A DNA stretch of 64,000 nucleotides, from NCBI RefSeq assembly GCF_030272615.1, contig NC_081405.1, forward strand, positions 646,974,920-647,038,919. The letters run 5' to 3'. The notes under the pieces are model-generated. The model was given only the letters and a program-made list of their open reading frames with translations. It was not told where the DNA came from and searched no databases. Below are positions 60,133 through 64,000 of the stretch, in pieces. The translations under genes were made by a program, and so were the position numbers. Position 1 is the stretch's first letter, and each line of letters begins with the position of its first letter. Source of the DNA: Cryptomeria japonica. Its lineage: Eukaryota > Streptophyta > Pinopsida > Cupressales > Cupressaceae.

Positions 60133-60345
60133 GGAGAGTGCACCAAAAAGGTGCCAAATATTTTTTTGGCCCCCATCAAGCCCTTTGATGTACACCAAAT
60201 AAGGCGTGAGCCCTATTTGGCGCACGCCAAATAGGCTTGGCGTGCTGAACCTAAGGTTTGAGCACACCAAATAGGACACACACCAAATAAGGCGAGTGCC
60301 AAATTTGGAGTGTGTCAAATGCATTTGCATTTTGACAAGTGCATT
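60133..60345 (+). repeat. Cluster of CACCAAATAGG/CCTATTTGGCG repeats
   Basis: At least eight copies of CCAAATA(A/G)G or its reverse complement in 200 bp, both orientations, with TGAGC and GCGTG linkers. Confidence 0.7.
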
Positions 60346-60566
60346 TTCAATTTGGAAATTGCAATTCATCCTTCTCTTCCAGCTTCTTTGTCTTTGAATA
60401 TATATATAAGATATAAGATGTAAGTATATTATATTTTATGTATATATTGTGAGGATGTTTGAGAGTGGTTCGAGATCTCTAGGAGTTATAATAAAGATTA
60501 TAGTTTCTAGAGTATTCATATAAATTTAAGACTGTCAAATTTTAGTAATCAACATGCTTGTATCAA

Positions 60567-61425
60567 CATTCTCTCTCTTGTCTCTCTTGTCTCTTTCCCT
60601 ATATTCCTCCCCCCCCTCTCTCTCTCTCTCTCTCTCAAGTATCTACCTCTCTTTCCCTCCCTCCCACTCTTTCACTTAGGATTTCTCTCCCTCTAGTCTC
60701 TCCCTCAACCCCTACTTTCCTCCCTCTCTCTCTTTCTCACTCTCTCCCTCCATCCTTCTCTTCACCTCTCTCTCTATCTCCCTCTCCGTGGTTGATGGAA
60801 ATAAAGGCAAATACTAGGGAGAGAGAGAGAGAGAGAGAGAGAGTCGAATTGAAAGAGAAAGGGAGGGAGGAAGGAATAGGTTGAGGGAGAGACCTAAGAG
60901 AGAGAGATAAAGAGAGAGAGAGAGAGAGATGAATTAGGAGAGATGGAGGGAGGAAGGGATGGGAAGAGAGGGAGATATCTAAGGGAGAGAGAGATTAAAT
61001 GAGAGAGGGAGTGAGGGGTTGAGGAAAAGAGAGAGCCCAAGTGAGAGAAATAGAGGGAGGGAGGTAGGGGTTGATGAAAAAAGAGGGAGACACCTAAGAG
61101 AGAGAGTGAGAGAGAGATAGAAAGGAAAGTGGTTTGATGAAAAGAGAGGGAGAGACCAAAGAGAGAGAGGGGGGAGGAATGTAGGGGTTGAAGGGGAGAG
61201 AGAGAGATAGAGAGAGAGGAATGGGCTGAGGGAGAGACTTGAGAGAGAGGGAGACCAATTGAGAGAGATGAAGGTAGGAAGGGAGCCCAAATTAATACAA
61301 AGAGGGATATACTAGGGTGAGAGCCTAAGTGAGAGAGGGGGAAAGAGAGAGAGGGGAAGGTAGGGGTTGAGAAAAAGAGAGAGAGAGATAGCCCTACCTT
61401 CCTCCCTCCCCCTCTCTCTCCCCCT
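60567..61425. repeat. Polypyrimidine then polypurine satellite
   Basis: 60567-60790 is CT-rich, switching at about 60812 to GA-rich up to 61390 with GAGAGACCTAAGAGAGAGAG units, then CT-rich again to 61425. The GA unit is the same as in 11546-12560. Confidence 0.9.
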
Positions 61426-61798
61426 TGTTAGAGTATTCGGGTATTTACTTGATTAATTAAACAATATTTTTTTAATTATTTAAGTTCCCTTTATCTCTTT
61501 TACACTTAAGCTAACTTTAGGTGCATAATAATTAATTCTTTTATTAATTATTATGTGCAAACCTAGGTTTTCCCTTTTAGGGCTTCTTGACCTATTAAAG
61601 GTTAAGTTCTTTCTTTTCTTTGTAACAAGAAGAAGGATTATTACATTACACATTTTGTGAATATTGAGCTCTCTTTTTGAGCATATTTTCTATGTATGTC
61701 TTTCTTCTGTGATTTGCTTCCTTGCTTCTCCTTTTAACAAGTTTCTCAGCTTGTAGAGATCATTTGGGCTCTTGTGGTGTTGTATTTTATCAACTCCA
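61426..61798 (+). repeat. Element B 5' LTR
   Basis: TG start and palindromic hairpin at 61521-61558. The 3' end is placed at 61798 (CTCCA) from the primer site; 61792 is an alternative. Confidence 0.8.
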
Positions 61799-61919
61799 AT
61801 ATGGTATCAAAGGTTCAGATCTACAGCTATCTGTTCTTGTTTTGAGAATTTTTGCATTAGAAGCAGATCTAGGTTTTCAGTAAGTTTTTTATGCACCTAG
61901 GGATAGGATTTTTTTCTGA

Positions 61920-62000
61920 GCACTTTGGGCCTAAACAAACCTCACCATTGTGCTCAGAAGGCCCCAAAACCCCTATGGTCATATAAAATTTGACCTATTT
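61920..62000 (+). other. Conserved leader block 1 of element B
   Basis: GCACTTTGGGCCTAAACAAA, CCTCACC, AAAACCCCTAT and CATATAAAATTTG occur in the same order and spacing as at 8332-8240 (minus) in element A. Confidence 0.8.
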
Positions 62001-62224
62001 TGGTTCCTGAGCCTCTGGGAGTTTTTTTCTCCAGATCCAGGCGTTACGACCCTAGCACGCAGTTCAAGAAAAAAATTCCAAATTGTTTTTTTGCCTTTTT
62101 ACGGCATGCAGACCTGATTTTGACTTTTTGAAAAAAATTAAATAAAATAAAAAAATTGTAAAAAAGGCAAGTTTTTTTTTAATTTTTTTTTTTTGGGGGG
62201 GTTTTGGGATTACGCAAGGTACTG

Positions 62225-62690
62225 CTGCTGACAGTCTAGCCATCGTACGGTGACCGGACCTATCAGTCCAGACCCTTGCCAGCCCTGGCCTCTGGCCCCT
62301 CACCGGCCCTGTCTTCCAGCCCCCACCGACCCTCAGCTCCCGCCAGTCTGGCCCCTGCCGGCTTCACCCTGCGCACCCGACCGCCACTTCTCGGCAGCCC
62401 CGCCTTCTCGGCCCTCCACTCGTAGCTCACTGTCGGTCTGCTTGCGCCGCCTGCCTCCTCAGTCAGCCTTGCCCCGCTCCGCCCTGCCGCCACCATAGCT
62501 CCCCGTTGCCTCCCTGTCAGAGCTCCCCACTGCCACAGCTCCCCGTCGGTGTCGCCGGCCCCTGCTACTGCGCCGTCGGCAACCACCCAGACACAGCCGC
62601 TCAGCCACTAGGGAACCACTAGCCCGCCATCAGTGCACCGCTCACTGGCCACCTCTGCCCGAACAGCCACCAGACTACCCCTTCCTCTTG
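62225..62690 (+). other. GC/C-rich variable cassette in element B leader
   Basis: About 465 bp of C-rich sequence (CCCCTGCCGGC-, CCGCC-type words) amid T-rich DNA. It encodes only Pro/Ser/Arg-rich shadows. It occupies the same position as 7910-8130 in element A but shows no clear sequence match. Confidence 0.75.
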
Positions 62691-62729
62691 TTTTGAAGGG
62701 GGGTTTGGTTTTTTGGGCATATGGAGTTG

Positions 62730-62915
62730 TTTTTCTGAAAATGAATAGGCGTCGGAAAGCTGGTTCTGAGCCGAACCTTGTCATGTTGGTAATTTTTTCC
62801 AATTTTTCTGTTTGACTGTGTTTTTTTTCCAGTCAAAGTGGGGTCTCTTTTTTGCACTCGAGGAGATGTAAAATGAGCATCCAAACTCCGTTTTTCAAAA
62901 AAAAAAAAAATTTCG
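62730..62915 (+). other. Conserved leader block 2 of element B
   Basis: AATGAATAGGCGTCGGAAAG, CTGGTTC-GAGCC, CCAGTCAAAGT, TTTTTTGCACTCGAGGAG and AACTCCGTTTTTCA match element A 7806-7610 (minus) in order. Confidence 0.8.
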
Positions 62916-63854
62916 AAAGCATGTGATGTGTACTTTCTAGCCATATGAGTTTTATTTCTAGATTATGCTCCATGCATATTTTATTCAATTTTTTGCTTTT
63001 CAGCACTCTGGTGGATATCTTGGTTGTTTCAGGTCCTGGGATCTCTTCTCTGAGTAGAATGTCTCAGTTGTTTTGGTTCTCCTTTTCCAATCTTCTTATC
63101 ATTGTAGCATTGTATTTATGCAAACTAACTGAGATAAAGTGCCATCATGCATCATTTACTTGGGATCTTGCACAACTTGTGCCTTATTGTACATGCACTA
63201 TCTATAAAGTGTCATGAGGGTGTTGATGTTTCCATGTTGTTTGCCATCTTCATTTGTCCAGTGAGTGTTCCTTCCACAAAATTCACCTCATGCTATGTGT
63301 CAAGTGAGTGTTCCTTCCAAGACACCATGTACTGTCTGTGCACCTTTGACGTTCCTGGTTCTTCGTCATGCAGTTCTTCTTGGCCGTTCTTTTCAGTGTT
63401 ACTATCCCTCTCCCTCTTCAACATTATGTGGAGGTTTGTCCTCTTGGTTCTAATGCTTCCGTGGTTCGATTGATCAGCTCTTCAATCTTTGGTGTTTTTA
63501 TGCCATCTGTATCTTCGATTTCAATTGTTTGCCTTGTTTGCCTTCTGATTCGAGTAGTGTCATTTGAGGGCACTCATACAAATTACAATATTCTCTACCT
63601 AGTCATGTTCTTTTTCAGTGGAGGTTCTTCAGCTCAACAGTTATTCTTCGACAAAGTTTGTAGGTTCTTCATGCTTTAGTGGTGTTATTTTCCATCTCTT
63701 TTTGGAGTAGAGTTTTGTTCCCACGTGGTTTTCTCTATTTCTCCAGTTCATAGAGATTTCATTGTATTTGGGTACTTGATCAGGCCTTGTTGCCAAGACC
63801 CATCTTTCCTGCTTTCAGTAGCTATTCTAGGTTTTAGCTTCTCCCCAAGTCTAG
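62916..63854 (+). other. Element B 3' interior, no coding signal
   Basis: T-rich; frames of up to 108 codons overlap one another in two phases and show no motif. AGTGAGTGTTCCTTCCA is present twice (about 63258 and 63305), a 47-bp-spaced direct repeat. Confidence 0.5.
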
Positions 63855-63866
63855 CTTAAGGGGGGG

Positions 63867-64000
63867 TGTTAGAGTATTCGGGTATTTACTTGATTAATTA
63901 AACAATATTTATTTAATTATTTAAGTTCCCTTTATCTCTTTTACACTTAAGCTAACTTTAGGTGCATAATAATTAATTCTTTTATTAATTATTATGTGCA
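63867..64000 (+). repeat. Element B 3' LTR, partial
   Basis: First 134 bp of the LTR, one T/A difference from the 5' copy, running off the window. Confidence 0.95.

Larger units (their letters stand above)
61426..64000 (+). mobile_element. LTR retrotransposon B, non-autonomous, truncated by the window end
   Basis: The 5' LTR starts TGTTAGAGTATTCGGG at 61426 and ends about 61798. PBS TGGTATCAAAGG is at 61802-61813. The polypurine tract CTTAAGGGGGGG is at 63855-63866, and the 3' LTR begins at 63867 and repeats the 5' LTR to the window end with one difference in 134 bp. Interior is only about 2.07 kb, with no pol domain and no gag ORF comparable to element A. It shares leader blocks 1 and 2, a GC cassette and the polypurine 12-mer with element A. 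A helper element must supply all proteins. Confidence 0.92.

Noticed and set aside
62250-62586. Pro-rich and Gly/Arg-rich frames in the GC cassette of element B
   Set aside because: Open only because of C-rich composition, in several frames and both strands; leader position argues against coding.
63265-63679. Overlapping 62-108 codon frames in element B 3' interior
   Set aside because: Two overlapping phases of similar length, no motifs, T-rich composition.

Overview
This is nuclear DNA of a land plant with a large, repeat-filled genome. The retroelement families (Ty3 chromoviruses with a C-terminal chromodomain, Copia-type gag, iMet-primed LTR elements, a TRIM), the spliceosomal introns and a secreted GDSL esterase all point to a seed plant. 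The mix of very long LTRs, kilobase-scale TG/CA and GA tracts and old LINE debris would suit a gymnosperm, but the sequence alone does not settle the species. Nearly everything is transposon-derived or low-complexity. I find one intact host gene: a five-exon GDSL esterase/lipase on the minus strand (51991-53681, 361 aa, all catalytic residues present).

Layout. 1-5780: old retroelement debris (LINE RNase H relic, a fused Ty3 integrase/gag scrap, an inverted repeat) and a degraded unidentified gene family member. 5786-8801: complete, very young non-autonomous LTR retrotransposon A (minus strand; identical 320-bp LTRs, perfect TSD) with a 363-codon gag-like ORF. 9530-12960: satellite block with a palindromic CATATG array and a polypurine tract. 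13230-16250: LTR-end relic, foldback hairpin, a 70-bp tandem duplication. 16251-23743: chromovirus gypsy-1 (minus). 24400-28400: TG/CA satellites containing a 379-bp TRIM. 28585-45906: a three-level nest in which an unidentified gene is split by chromovirus gypsy-2 (28939-44352), itself split by non-autonomous LTR element C (34293-41742); both insertions carry perfect 5-bp target duplications. 46140-47510: AT satellites. 47550-50409: relic of a DDE-type transposase gene (minus), convergent with the split gene. 51991-53681: the GDSL gene. 54780-61425: AT, GA/CT and TA/TG satellites, further LINE scraps, a probable solo LTR and a G-depleted tract. 61426-64000: LTR element B (plus), cut by the window end.

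How the parts relate. Elements A and B are different families by LTR sequence, yet share the same polypurine tract, a homologous leader, a GC-rich variable cassette at the same place, and a palindromic hairpin in the LTR. Element C has no recognisable polymerase or integrase; it carries a coiled-coil protein with four zinc knuckles and a second long relic ORF I do not recognise, so it must have depended on another element for mobility. The most novel-looking items are element C, the A/B leader architecture, and the split gene next to the convergent DDE transposase relic, which may once have been one large DNA transposon.
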